This document shows, piece after piece, positions 15,550 to 23,454 of a stretch of DNA of 64,000 bases. The position numbers were made by a program, and so were the translations under genes. Numbering within the stretch: position 1 is the first letter of the stretch; each line of letters opens with the position of its first letter. The DNA lies in NCBI RefSeq assembly GCF_900112205.1, contig NZ_FOKW01000003.1:124001-188000 (forward strand), written 5' to 3'. The notes beneath the pieces were generated by a model. It was not told where the DNA came from. It made no database searches and saw only the letters and a list, made by a program, of their open reading frames with translations. This DNA comes from Natronobacterium haloterrestre (GTDB lineage: Archaea; Halobacteriota; Halobacteria; Halobacteriales; Natrialbaceae).

Positions 15550-16681
15550 ATCGATCGCCGTCGTGGTCACGGCCTACCAGGAAGCGTCGTTCGTCGGACG
15601 GGTCATCGAGACGGTCCCCGAATTCGTCGACCGGATCTACGCGGTCGACGACGCCTCGCCCGACGATAGCTGGGAGGTGATCACCCGGGTCGCCGAGCGG
15701 ATCAACGAGTCGACCGAGCCCGGTCACGAACTGGCGGTCGCAGACGGCGGTGACGGGCGACGCGTCGTCCCCATCCGGCACGACGAGAACCGCGGCTACG
15801 GCACGGCGGTCAAGACCGGCTACCGGCGGGCCGCGGCCGACGGCATCGACGTCGTCGCCGTGATGAACGGTGACGGACAGATGGACCCCGAAATCCTGGA
15901 CCGGATCATCGACCCCGTCGTCACCGGCGAGGCAGACTACGCGAAGGGGAACCGGCTGCTCTACCCCGAGGACCGCGAAGGAATGTCGACGTTCCGGTTC
16001 GTCGGCAACGCCATGCTCACCGGCCTCTCGAAGTTCGCGTCCGGCTACTGGACGATCGGCGACCCGCAGAACGGCTACACCGCCATCTCGCGGGAGGCGA
16101 TCGAGGAACTCGACCTCGAGGAGATCACGGACGAGTACGGCTTCCTCAACCACATCCTCACGCACCTGAACGTCGAGGGACTACGGGTGGCGGACGTCGC
16201 CATGTCGGCCGTCTACGGGGACGAGGAGAGCAGCATCGAGTACACGTCGTTCGTCCGGTACGTCTCCCTCCTCCTGCTGCAAAGCTTCCTGTGGCGGCTC
16301 AAGCGCCGCTACGTCGTCGAAGGGTTCCACCCCGCCGTGGTCTTCTACGGCACCGGGACGGCCGGGATGGCCGGCGGCGCGGCGGGACTTGCGGGTGCGA
16401 TGAGGCGACTGCTCCGCGGCGAGGACGCCCTCGCCGAGTCGGTCGCCTCCTTCGCGACCATGCTACTCGGGGTCTGCTCGCTGGCCACCGCGATCCGGAT
16501 GGACGCCGAGGAGAGCGAACACCTCGAGGTGACTCGCTACGAGTACGACACGGAAACCGACGCGGACTCCGTGGCTCGTTCGGGGTCGACGTCGCCGCCG
16601 GCAGTCGAGACCGACTCGAGCCGGGAACTCGAGGGGTCGACGGCGACCGGGCGGGCCGAACGGAATCGACCCCTCGACTGA
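15536..16681 (+). CDS. Family 2 glycosyltransferase, polyprenyl-phosphate type, with C-terminal membrane segments
   Basis: 381 residues. The GT2 fold starts IAVVVTAYQEASFVGRVIE, followed by VDDASPDDSWEV (nucleotide site), NRGYGTAVKTGYRRA and the DxD-type VMNGDGQMDPEIL. The central DPQNGYTAISREAI is typical of DPM1-like enzymes. Two hydrophobic segments near 272-292 and 308-325 anchor it. It probably transfers the sugar made by the operon to a dolichyl phosphate or lipid-linked glycan. The ATG at 15536 is preferred over 15524 because GGAGG lies just before it. Confidence 0.87.
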   Translation: MYKGKSIAVVVTAYQEASFVGRVIETVPEFVDRIYAVDDASPDDSWEVITRVAERINESTEPGHELAVADGGDGRRVVPIRHDENRGYGTAVKTGYRRAAADGIDVVAVMNGDGQMDPEILDRIIDPVVTGEADYAKGNRLLYPEDREGMSTFRFVGNAMLTGLSKFASGYWTIGDPQNGYTAISREAIEELDLEEITDEYGFLNHILTHLNVEGLRVADVAMSAVYGDEESSIEYTSFVRYVSLLLLQSFLWRLKRRYVVEGFHPAVVFYGTGTAGMAGGAAGLAGAMRRLLRGEDALAESVASFATMLLGVCSLATAIRMDAEESEHLEVTRYEYDTETDADSVARSGSTSPPAVETDSSRELEGSTATGRAERNRPLD

Positions 16682-16869
16682 TTCTCGATCGCCCGGGAGG
16701 GGTGAGGGCGGTGCGTTCCGCGGGGAGGGCCGAGAACGAGTAGCAGCCGCTCCCGGCCGCCGAGAACCGGGGGCAATCGGAGACCGACCCTCGAGTGCCG
16801 TTGCGGCGCTCTCGGCGGCCCTTGCGGAGGGCACAGTGCTCAAGAGGCCCCCTCCCGTACCCGCGGGCA

Positions 16870-17541
16870 GTGATCCGGGAGTTCGTCGCAGTCGCGTTCG
16901 GTGACCCGTTCGCCGTCATGAACACGGTCGGCCTGATCGCGTTCGCGCTCGTGGGCTCCTCGAAGGCGATCCGCGAGGAGTTCGATCTGTTCGGGATCGC
17001 CGTCGTCGGGCTGGCGATGGCCTTCGCCGGCGGAGTGACCCGCGATCTCCTCGTGAGCCGGGTGCCGCTGACGCTGCAGTCGCCGATCGAGATCGCGCTG
17101 GGGCTGATCGGCGTCAGCCTGGCGATCGGCCTGAGCGCCGTCCTGTCGTCGCCCGACACCCACCCCATCACGCTCGTCTCCGACGCCGTCGGACTCGCGG
17201 CCTTCGCCACGACCGGCGCGATCGTCGCGACCGAAGCGAACGTCTCGGCGTTCGGCGTCGTCGCGATCGCAACGATCAACGCGGTCGGCGGCGGCGCGGT
17301 CGCCGACATCCTCCTCGATCGTGCTCCGTTCATCCTCTTCGACGACTTCTACGCGAGCTGTGCAGTCCTGGGCGGGAGCGCGTACTGGGCGGCGGTCACC
17401 GTAGGCGCGGCGGGTACCACCGCCGCGGCGCTCTGTGCGGTCGTGACCGTCGGGACCCGGCTGGCCGCAGTGACCTACGGCTGGCACCTCCCCACGATGC
17501 AGACCCTGGGGCTGATCGGGGGTCGAACGACCGACGAGTAG
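16870..17541 (+). CDS. TRIC/UPF0126 family membrane protein
   Basis: 223 residues, with six or seven membrane helices arranged as two similar halves (FALVGSSKAIREEFDLFGIAV and FATTGAIVATEANVSAFGVV; then FAGGVTRDLL and VGGGAVADILL). The repeated Gly-Gly-x-x-x-D motif is the family hallmark. Members are trimeric cation channels or glycine-type transporters in prokaryotes; specificity is unknown. The GTG at 16870 gives the usual N-terminus; ATG 16918 is a shorter option. It follows the glycan operon by 188 bp and ends 15 bp from the convergent DUF354 gene. Confidence 0.83.
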   Translation: MIREFVAVAFGDPFAVMNTVGLIAFALVGSSKAIREEFDLFGIAVVGLAMAFAGGVTRDLLVSRVPLTLQSPIEIALGLIGVSLAIGLSAVLSSPDTHPITLVSDAVGLAAFATTGAIVATEANVSAFGVVAIATINAVGGGAVADILLDRAPFILFDDFYASCAVLGGSAYWAAVTVGAAGTTAAALCAVVTVGTRLAAVTYGWHLPTMQTLGLIGGRTTDE

Positions 17542-17556
17542 AGGGCGAGCGACGAC

Positions 17557-18669
17557 TTACGGACGCTCCGACGCCGTGACCGACGCCGGTTGCAGCGCCG
17601 CCCTCGAGGAGCGCTCGAGTTCCTCGAGGTCGCCCGCCGCTTCCGCCACGTCGACCAGCAGGTCGGTCAGGTTCACGAGGTCGCCGACGTAGGTCCGGCG
17701 CCGTCGTCGCCAGCGGGCGTCGGCCCCGTCGTCGGCGAGTAACTCTATCGCGCGGTCCCGGACCCCGGCGTAGCCGTCGAACTGTTCGGCGAGGCCAACT
17801 CGCTCGAGTTCCCGGAACTCGCCGTACTCGTGATCGTCGGTCCCCCGGTACCGCAGTGCCGGCGTCCCGAGCAGTCCCGCCTCGGTGACCATCGTCCCGG
17901 TGTCGGCGATCAGCAGCGACGCCTCGGCCATCGCGTCGTGGATGAGCGCGGGATGGAGGTCGTACGGTCTGGCGGGGAGGTTCCGCAGGTCCATCTCGCC
18001 GCCCTCGTCCGAGACGAAGACGGTCGCACGCTCGCTCAACCGATCGATCAGGTCCCGGCGCTGCCGTCGGGTGAACCCCTCGAGGCCCGCGTCGTGGAGC
18101 GCGTCGAGGGCGTTGAACCGGACCAGCGCGTAGGGCTCGTCCTCGCCGACGCCGAGGTACTCGCGGACCGCGCCGTCGGCGTCGAAGATTTCGGGGTGGA
18201 GATACGCACACTCCTTGAAGCCGTCGAAGGTGTAGTGGGAATCGCCGAGGTCCCGACGGGTCACCCGCGGCGAGAGGATACAGTCGGCGAAGGGCCGCGA
18301 GACGGTGTGGTTGAAATCGCCCGGTTCGTCGTCGAGCACGAGCACGGTCGGCGCTCGAGCGACCGTGCCCGCGAGGGCTGCGTAGGGGCCGCGGCCGAAG
18401 ACGACGTCCGGCCCGAACCGGAGCGCCTCGCGGACGATCGAACCCAGTTGCCCGCCGAGTTCGCGCGCGATCGTCGCCGTGGAGGAGGCGGCCACGTCGT
18501 GCTCGCCGTAGCGACGATAAGGAAGGCCGTAGAACTCGAGTAGGTCCGTCGTACAGGCGTACTCCCGGGTCAGTACGAGGACCTCGTGACCGGCGTCCTC
18601 GAGTCGATCGACGGCGTGGCGGTACAGGTGGACGTGTGCAGGCGTGTTCGCGAAGACCAGAATCCGCAT
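17557..18669 (-). CDS. DUF354 protein (GT-B fold, UDP-GlcNAc 2-epimerase/glycosyltransferase-like)
   Basis: 370 residues. The N-terminus MRILVFANTPAHVHLYR and the glycine-free loop FGRGPYAALAGTVARAP belong to DUF354, a GT-B-fold family related to UDP-GlcNAc 2-epimerase and found in archaeal polysaccharide loci. The C-terminal half has VRFNALDALHDAG and ASLLIADTGTMVTEAGLLG, where GT-B enzymes bind the nucleotide sugar. It could be a glycosyltransferase or the 2-epimerase missing from the WbpA/B/E/D-like set; the sequence does not decide. The ATG at 18669 fits the promoter box 27 nt upstream; an in-frame TTG at 18681 lies closer to the box. Confidence 0.8.
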   Translation of the reverse strand: MRILVFANTPAHVHLYRHAVDRLEDAGHEVLVLTREYACTTDLLEFYGLPYRRYGEHDVAASSTATIARELGGQLGSIVREALRFGPDVVFGRGPYAALAGTVARAPTVLVLDDEPGDFNHTVSRPFADCILSPRVTRRDLGDSHYTFDGFKECAYLHPEIFDADGAVREYLGVGEDEPYALVRFNALDALHDAGLEGFTRRQRRDLIDRLSERATVFVSDEGGEMDLRNLPARPYDLHPALIHDAMAEASLLIADTGTMVTEAGLLGTPALRYRGTDDHEYGEFRELERVGLAEQFDGYAGVRDRAIELLADDGADARWRRRRRTYVGDLVNLTDLLVDVAEAAGDLEELERSSRAALQPASVTASERP

Positions 18670-18695
18670 CGGGTTCGTCAAGGGTCGCTCCGGGC

Positions 18696-18703
18696 TTTGT
18701 AAT
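18696..18703 (-). promoter_or_regulatory. ATTACAAA box (variant) before the DUF354 gene
   Basis: Reverse-strand CTATTACAAAGCCCG. The last A is 27 nt before the ATG at 18669. It differs from the ATAACAAA core at one base and shares the AAAGCCCG flank with the box at 21915. Confidence 0.55.
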
Positions 18704-18742
18704 AGGAACCGTACAGCCGGTCCTCGAGGCCGTTACGGGGGA

Positions 18743-19735
18743 TTAGTCCCGGAATTCCTTCCGGTACCACTCGAGGGTCTCGGGAAGGTGAGCTTCCAGC
18801 GGCCGGTACTCGTAGCCGAGCTCTTCGCTGGCCTTCTTCGAGGTGTAAAACAGGCGTTCGGTCGCCAGGCGGGCCATGTCGCGGTTGAACGGGAAGACCT
18901 GCCGGTTCGCGACCGCCCCGACCGTCTCCGCGACGGGGCCGGCCGCACGGATCGCGGTCGCGGGAACGCGGACCCGTGCCGGTATCGCAGTCCCGTTCGC
19001 CGCGTCGGCGATCCGCCGGACCGCCCGATCGTAGGTGAGGTTCTCGCCGCCGAGGATGTAGTGGTCGCCGGCCTCGCCGTGCTCGTAGGCCCGCACGATG
19101 CCGTCGACGACGTCGTCGACACCGACGATGCTCAACCCGCCCGGGAGGTGAGCCGGCATCGTCGGCTCGAGGCCCATCGCCAGTAGTTGCGGCGTAAACG
19201 ACTCGTCGCCGGGCCCGAAGACCGAGGTCGGGTGGACCGTGACCGCGTCGCCGGCATCGTCGTCCGCGTAGCGATCGACCAGCCGCTCCGCGGCCGCCTT
19301 CCCCTCCTGGTAGGCACCGATCGGGTCCGCGACGTCTCCCTCGGCCGCGAAGGCGTCGCCGTTCCCTGGTCGGCGGGTGCCCGCCGTGCTGGTGAACACG
19401 AGGCGGCCGACCTCGCCCTCACAGCCCCGACAGGCCTCGAGGACGTTCGCCGTGCCGTCCCGGTTGACGCGGACGACGGTGTCCGGATCGGCGCTCCAGA
19501 GGCCGACGCCAGCAAGGTGAAAGACCGCGTCCGCGCCGTCGACGAGCGAACGCAGCGTCGGCCCGTCGAAGAGGTCGCCGACGTACCACTCGACGTCCGA
19601 GTCGGCGAGGCGACCGCGGTCCGAACTCGGTCGGCTCAGCCCGCGCACCGCCCAGCCGTCCGCGAGCAACCGCTCGCAGAGGTGGCTCCCGAGGAAGCCG
19701 GTCGCGCCGGTGACTGCGGCGGTTCGTCCAGTCAT
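18743..19735 (-). CDS. NAD-dependent epimerase/reductase, extended SDR
   Basis: 330 residues. It has TGATGFLGSHLCERL at residues 10-24, the catalytic YQEGK (Tyr and Lys) and an upstream Ser/Thr in VFTSTAGT. The end EELGYEYRPLEAHLPETLEWY is typical of the HpnA/dihydroflavonol-reductase branch. It acts on a sugar or a similar small carbonyl substrate; the substrate is not determined. It is the last gene of a three-gene operon, and its ATG overlaps the TGA of the DUF362 gene (ATGA). The operon also has a Gfo/Idh-type oxidoreductase, so redox editing of a surface sugar is likely. Confidence 0.83.
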   Translation of the reverse strand: MTGRTAAVTGATGFLGSHLCERLLADGWAVRGLSRPSSDRGRLADSDVEWYVGDLFDGPTLRSLVDGADAVFHLAGVGLWSADPDTVVRVNRDGTANVLEACRGCEGEVGRLVFTSTAGTRRPGNGDAFAAEGDVADPIGAYQEGKAAAERLVDRYADDDAGDAVTVHPTSVFGPGDESFTPQLLAMGLEPTMPAHLPGGLSIVGVDDVVDGIVRAYEHGEAGDHYILGGENLTYDRAVRRIADAANGTAIPARVRVPATAIRAAGPVAETVGAVANRQVFPFNRDMARLATERLFYTSKKASEELGYEYRPLEAHLPETLEWYRKEFRD

Positions 19736-20709
19736 CGTCTCGCCTCGAGTTGCGGCGGCACGGCGTCGTCCCCCACGGCGGCGTAGAGCCGGTAGGCCAC
19801 CGAGACGGCCGGGTGCGTGTCGTCGGCGGGTGGTAACTCGCCGTCGGGCATCCGTTCCCGGAGCGTCTCGAGGTCCGGCACGTCGCCGATCGGGGAGACG
19901 GTGATCGAGGCGTCGTCCCCCTCGAGGGCGGCCGACAGCGCGTCGTCCGCCGGGAGGTCCCGGTCGAGCAACACCGCGCCGAGGGCGTCGACGGCGGTCG
20001 TCGGCCCGGCCAGCAGGACGTCGGACGCGTGCGGACGCCCGCCGTAGGTCGTCGCGGCGTCTACCACCGTCCAGGCGGGATCGATCGTTCGCACCGCGCC
20101 GACGACGGCCGCCGGGTCTTCGTCGGGTCCCGCCACAGTGGAGCCGCCGGAGCCGACGACCCGAGCGATCGCCCGCATCCCGCCCGCCACGGTCCCGGCC
20201 TCGGTCGGCCGCAGCGTCGGCACGGGGACGACGCCCCCCTCCACGAGCCGTTCCGGGATCCGGAGATCGACCGCTCGATCCCCGTCGGAGACGGTCCTGA
20301 GCGACCGGCGCCCGTCCGCGAGGTCGACGAGGTCCGCGTCCGCGTCGGCCCGCTCGAGCGCCTCGCGATACCCCAGGTAGGCGGCCGTGCGATCGAAGTC
20401 GATTCGGTCGTCGCTGGCACCCGCAACGGACACCTCGGCGTCGGGGTGCTCCCGGCGGATCGTCGCCGCGACCGCGCCGACCACGGCCGGATCGGTCACC
20501 ATCCCGGAGGAGGGATGGAACGGGTAGTGTGCGTCCGGGAGGATCGTCACCCGGTCGGCGTCGGCCGCGATTTCGACGCCCTCGAGCAGGTCCGCCACCG
20601 CAGGCCGGAAGCGGTCGAGTCGACGCTCGAGGTCCGGCGTCCAGCCGGTTCGGGCGTCGTCGCCGTCGGCGCGTGTCACGCGCACCGTCGGATCGCCGGA
20701 CACGGTCAT
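19732..20709 (-). CDS. DUF362 domain protein
   Basis: 325 residues. It shows the DUF362 pattern: a conserved start (VTILPDAHYPFHPSSGMVTD), then VVGAVAATIRREHPDAEVSV and VPTLRPTEAGTVAGGMRAIA. No ferredoxin cysteines are present, unlike many members. The family's activity is unknown; it occurs in redox and cell-envelope contexts. An in-frame GTG at 20715 would overlap the upstream TGA as GTGA, while the ATG at 20709 leaves 2 bp; either start gives the same domain. Its partners suggest a role in modifying an envelope sugar or lipid, which is inference. Confidence 0.7.
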   Translation of the reverse strand: MTVSGDPTVRVTRADGDDARTGWTPDLERRLDRFRPAVADLLEGVEIAADADRVTILPDAHYPFHPSSGMVTDPAVVGAVAATIRREHPDAEVSVAGASDDRIDFDRTAAYLGYREALERADADADLVDLADGRRSLRTVSDGDRAVDLRIPERLVEGGVVPVPTLRPTEAGTVAGGMRAIARVVGSGGSTVAGPDEDPAAVVGAVRTIDPAWTVVDAATTYGGRPHASDVLLAGPTTAVDALGAVLLDRDLPADDALSAALEGDDASITVSPIGDVPDLETLRERMPDGELPPADDTHPAVSVAYRLYAAVGDDAVPPQLEARR

Positions 20710-20711
20710 GG

Positions 20712-21887
20712 TCACAGGGTCACCTCCGCTTCGTCCTGGTCCCGGTCACCGTCTCGGTCGCTGTCGCGAGCGTCCGCCTCCGCTTCAAACGGTTCCTCGC
20801 GGTCGCGCTTCCGTGCGTCCTCGGCCGCCAGTTCGTACGCCTGCTCGGCCAGCGCGAGCGTCCGCCTGCCGTCCTCGCCGTCGACCGGCGGCGACTCGCC
20901 CGCGCGGACCGCGTCGCAGAAGTCCTCGAGCGCCCGGTAGTGGGCCTGCAGGTAGAACGTAGGGCCGAACACCGTCGGCGCGTCGTCGGTAACGCGGCTC
21001 GCGACGTTCCTCAGGGCTTCCTTCGCCGCGTCGACGTAGAAGTTGTCGGGCAGGTGGTCCTCGTTGCTGATCGTCCCCGTGACGCCCTCGAGCCGAAGTC
21101 GGGTGTTCACCTCGGGGAGTTCCTCCCACTGGTAGGAGCCACAGTGCAGCGTGATCGTCGTCCCGGTCTCGGGAGCCTCGAGGAGCACCGTCGCCGCGTC
21201 CTCGACGGGGATCTCCAGGGTCGTGCCGAGCGACGCACTCCGCACCTCGAGTTCGCCGAACAGGTGCTCGAGGACGTCGAAACAGTGGATGCCGAGCTCG
21301 AGCAGGGAGCCGCCGCCGGCCGCCTCGGGGTCCAGCGGCCACGACGCGGGGGCGGAGTCGGCGGGCGGCCGGCCGAGCGGGCCGTCGTTGAGCCGCGTCA
21401 TCGAGGCGTAGGGGACGTGTCCGACCGTCCCGTCCGCGTATTCCTCGGCGACGCCGACGATATCGGGCTGGTATCGCAGCGTGTGGTCGACGCCGACCGC
21501 GATGGCCCCGTCCGCCGCGGCCTCGAGGAGTCGATCCGCCTCGTCGGTCGAGCGAGCGAGGGGTTTTTCGACGAAGACGTCGACACCGGCTTCGGCGGCC
21601 CGTTCGACCGCCTCGCGGTGGAGGACGGGCGGCAACGCGACGACCGCGACGTCGAGGGCCTCGGCCTCGAGCAGCGCCGCGTAGTCGTCGTAGGTCCGGG
21701 CCACGCCGGCGCGTTCGGCGCGCCTGCGGTTCTCCGGAACGGCGTCGGCGGCGGCGACGACCTCGACGTCGGCCATCGCCCGTGCCGACTTCAGATGTAC
21801 CATGCCGATATTTCCGACCCCGAGTACCCCCAGTCGGAGCGTACTCGAGTCGGTCCGCCGGCTGAACGGTGACGAAAGCGAGAGCAT
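20712..21887 (-). CDS. Gfo/Idh/MocA oxidoreductase
   Basis: 391 residues. The Rossmann motif RLGVLGVGNIGMVHLKSAR follows a 16-residue polar leader. EKP is in VDVFVEKPLARS, and the C-terminal sheet domain contains LELGIHCFDVLEHLFGE. The last 40 residues are a charged, non-conserved tail (EADARDSDRDGDRDQDE). It is the first gene of a minus-strand operon with the DUF362 and epimerase genes. The substrate is probably a nucleotide sugar, by context. It is only distantly similar in style to the WbpB-like protein at 12995, so the two likely act on different substrates. Its transcript should be leaderless. Confidence 0.85.
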   Translation of the reverse strand: MLSLSSPFSRRTDSSTLRLGVLGVGNIGMVHLKSARAMADVEVVAAADAVPENRRRAERAGVARTYDDYAALLEAEALDVAVVALPPVLHREAVERAAEAGVDVFVEKPLARSTDEADRLLEAAADGAIAVGVDHTLRYQPDIVGVAEEYADGTVGHVPYASMTRLNDGPLGRPPADSAPASWPLDPEAAGGGSLLELGIHCFDVLEHLFGELEVRSASLGTTLEIPVEDAATVLLEAPETGTTITLHCGSYQWEELPEVNTRLRLEGVTGTISNEDHLPDNFYVDAAKEALRNVASRVTDDAPTVFGPTFYLQAHYRALEDFCDAVRAGESPPVDGEDGRRTLALAEQAYELAAEDARKRDREEPFEAEADARDSDRDGDRDQDEAEVTL

Positions 21888-21914
21888 CTGGCAGAGAGGG
21901 AGCCGTCTGCGGGC

Positions 21915-21922
21915 TTTGTTAT
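21915..21922 (-). promoter_or_regulatory. ATAACAAA box before the oxidoreductase operon
   Basis: Reverse-strand AGATAACAAAGCCCG. The last A is 28 nt before the ATG at 21887, the expected spacing for a core promoter on a leaderless mRNA. Confidence 0.6.
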
Positions 21923-22111
21923 CTGCGACGTACAGCCTCGGGGGTGTGAGTAGCCGTTCCCGTGGCTGGCGGTGATCGGTCGGCCTACCGAATTAGGCGT
22001 CAGCAACGGTCGAACGGTCCCGACCGCCACGGTAATGGTCCAGGCATCGACTGCAGGGTCGAATCGAACCACTCCGCCCGATTCGATGCGACAGTCCGGG
22101 CTGGACCGCCA

Positions 22112-23086
22112 CTAGTCGTCGTCGGCCGTCTTCGTCTCCGGCCCGCCGTCGGCCGCGACGGTCCCCCCATCGATCCCCCGTGCGACGGCGAGCCGTTCGG
22201 CGACGTCACCCATCGTCTCGACGGCGAGGTCGGTCTCGGTCCGGCGACGATCGAGATAGGAGAGGATCGCCCGCATGCGCCGGTCATCCCGCTCGCGAGT
22301 GAGGTTGTTCGGGTGGAGCCACATGTGGAACAGGCCGTCGTTTCGCACCGCCTGATCGATCCCCCGGCGAGCCTGGACGACCATCGGATCCTCCCAGATC
22401 GACTCCGCGACGGTACGTACCGGCCCCTCGAACCCGAACAGGAACAGCGAGGCCGGCACGTCGATCAGGCCGTACTCGTCGACCGTCGGCTGGACGAGCA
22501 TCGACCGCGACCGGACCGTCGAGTCGACCAATCCGCGAACCCCATCGTAGGTCGGCGATCGCCCTCTGTACGCGGAGATCCCGTATTCGGCGAGCACGTC
22601 GCGATGTCCGACGTCGTTGCGCGGGTAGACGAACGAGTCGACCGACTCACCCCACTCGTCGGCGACCTCGAGACTGCGCTCGAGTTCGGCCCGTGCGATC
22701 TCACGGTCAGTTTCCGGCCGTCCGAAGAGGACGTGGGAGAACGAGTGGCTGGCGAACTCGTGATCGACGTCGGAGTCGACGACACCCCGGACGAGATCGG
22801 GGGCGAAGCGCAGGTCCTCGCGGTCCGCCCACTCGCCGCGTTCGCGGTCGAACCAGCCGTCGAGCGTGGGATGATCCGCGTGGACGCCGTCACAGGACTC
22901 GAGCATGAGGTGTCCGACGACTGCCCACGTCGCGGGCACGTCGAACTCGGCGCAGAGATCGAGCATTCGACGCCAGCCGCGACGGCCGGATTCGACCCGC
23001 TCGAGCGGCGGTCGTTCGAGGTCGTGAAAGCCCCAGCCGAGTTCGGCGTCGAGCGATATCACGACGCTACCCACGGAACCCACCAC
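22112..23086 (-). CDS. Polysaccharide deacetylase (NodB homology)
   Basis: 324 residues. NodB motifs: the first Asp in VVISLDAELGWG, the metal-binding H-x3-H in FASHSFSHVLF, and YPRNDVGHRDVLAEYG. Near the end HMWLHPNNL supplies the late histidine. These carbohydrate esterases remove N- or O-acetyl groups from glycans with a divalent metal. There is no signal peptide, so it acts inside or on a lipid-linked precursor. The start is uncertain: GTG at 23086, 23083, 23074 or 23062 all fit, and a 9-codon ATG ORF (23096) overlaps this region. Confidence 0.85.
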   Translation of the reverse strand: MVGSVGSVVISLDAELGWGFHDLERPPLERVESGRRGWRRMLDLCAEFDVPATWAVVGHLMLESCDGVHADHPTLDGWFDRERGEWADREDLRFAPDLVRGVVDSDVDHEFASHSFSHVLFGRPETDREIARAELERSLEVADEWGESVDSFVYPRNDVGHRDVLAEYGISAYRGRSPTYDGVRGLVDSTVRSRSMLVQPTVDEYGLIDVPASLFLFGFEGPVRTVAESIWEDPMVVQARRGIDQAVRNDGLFHMWLHPNNLTRERDDRRMRAILSYLDRRRTETDLAVETMGDVAERLAVARGIDGGTVAADGGPETKTADDD

Positions 23087-23122
23087 CGGTGTTCATGCTC
23101 GTCAGTCTGTGGACCGAACGGT

Positions 23123-23130
23123 TTTGTTAT
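23123..23130 (-). promoter_or_regulatory. ATAACAAA box before the deacetylase gene
   Basis: Reverse-strand CAATAACAAAACCG. It lies 37 nt before the GTG at 23086 and 27 nt before the ATG of the 9-codon ORF at 23096. Confidence 0.55.
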
Positions 23131-23403
23131 TGATCGCCTTTCGATAGCAAGGCGGCCCGAGACGATCGTTTCAGAGTCGCTACGGCGTGGAGTGACGAAC
23201 GGTCCGCCGGTTACGAGGACGATGAGCGATGCTCGACTGTCGTTCCACGGACCGAACCGGTTCGACGCCCAACAGCTCCTCCGTCGGAGAACGTCGTCGC
23301 CGCGAACAGTAGGCCGAGCTAACAGCGGCGGTCGCCCGGGACGGCCGAGGTAAGGTCATCGAACGACGACAGACAGGGCGACCGACACGCCTGAACACTC
23401 CTT

Positions 23404-23414
23404 ATAACAAAGCG
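23404..23414 (+). promoter_or_regulatory. ATAACAAAGCG box before the phosphodiesterase gene
   Basis: CTTATAACAAAGCG, 44 nt before the ATG at 23455. Confidence 0.55.
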
Positions 23415-23454
23415 TCAATCGGGTCACCTCCACGACAGCAGGTTTCTCGCAATC

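Larger units (their letters stand above)
23087..23454. other. Divergent promoter region between deacetylase and phosphodiesterase genes
   Basis: 368 bp with one ATAACAAA box pointing each way (23123-23130 on minus, 23404-23411 on plus). Between the boxes nothing is recognised. Confidence 0.6.
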
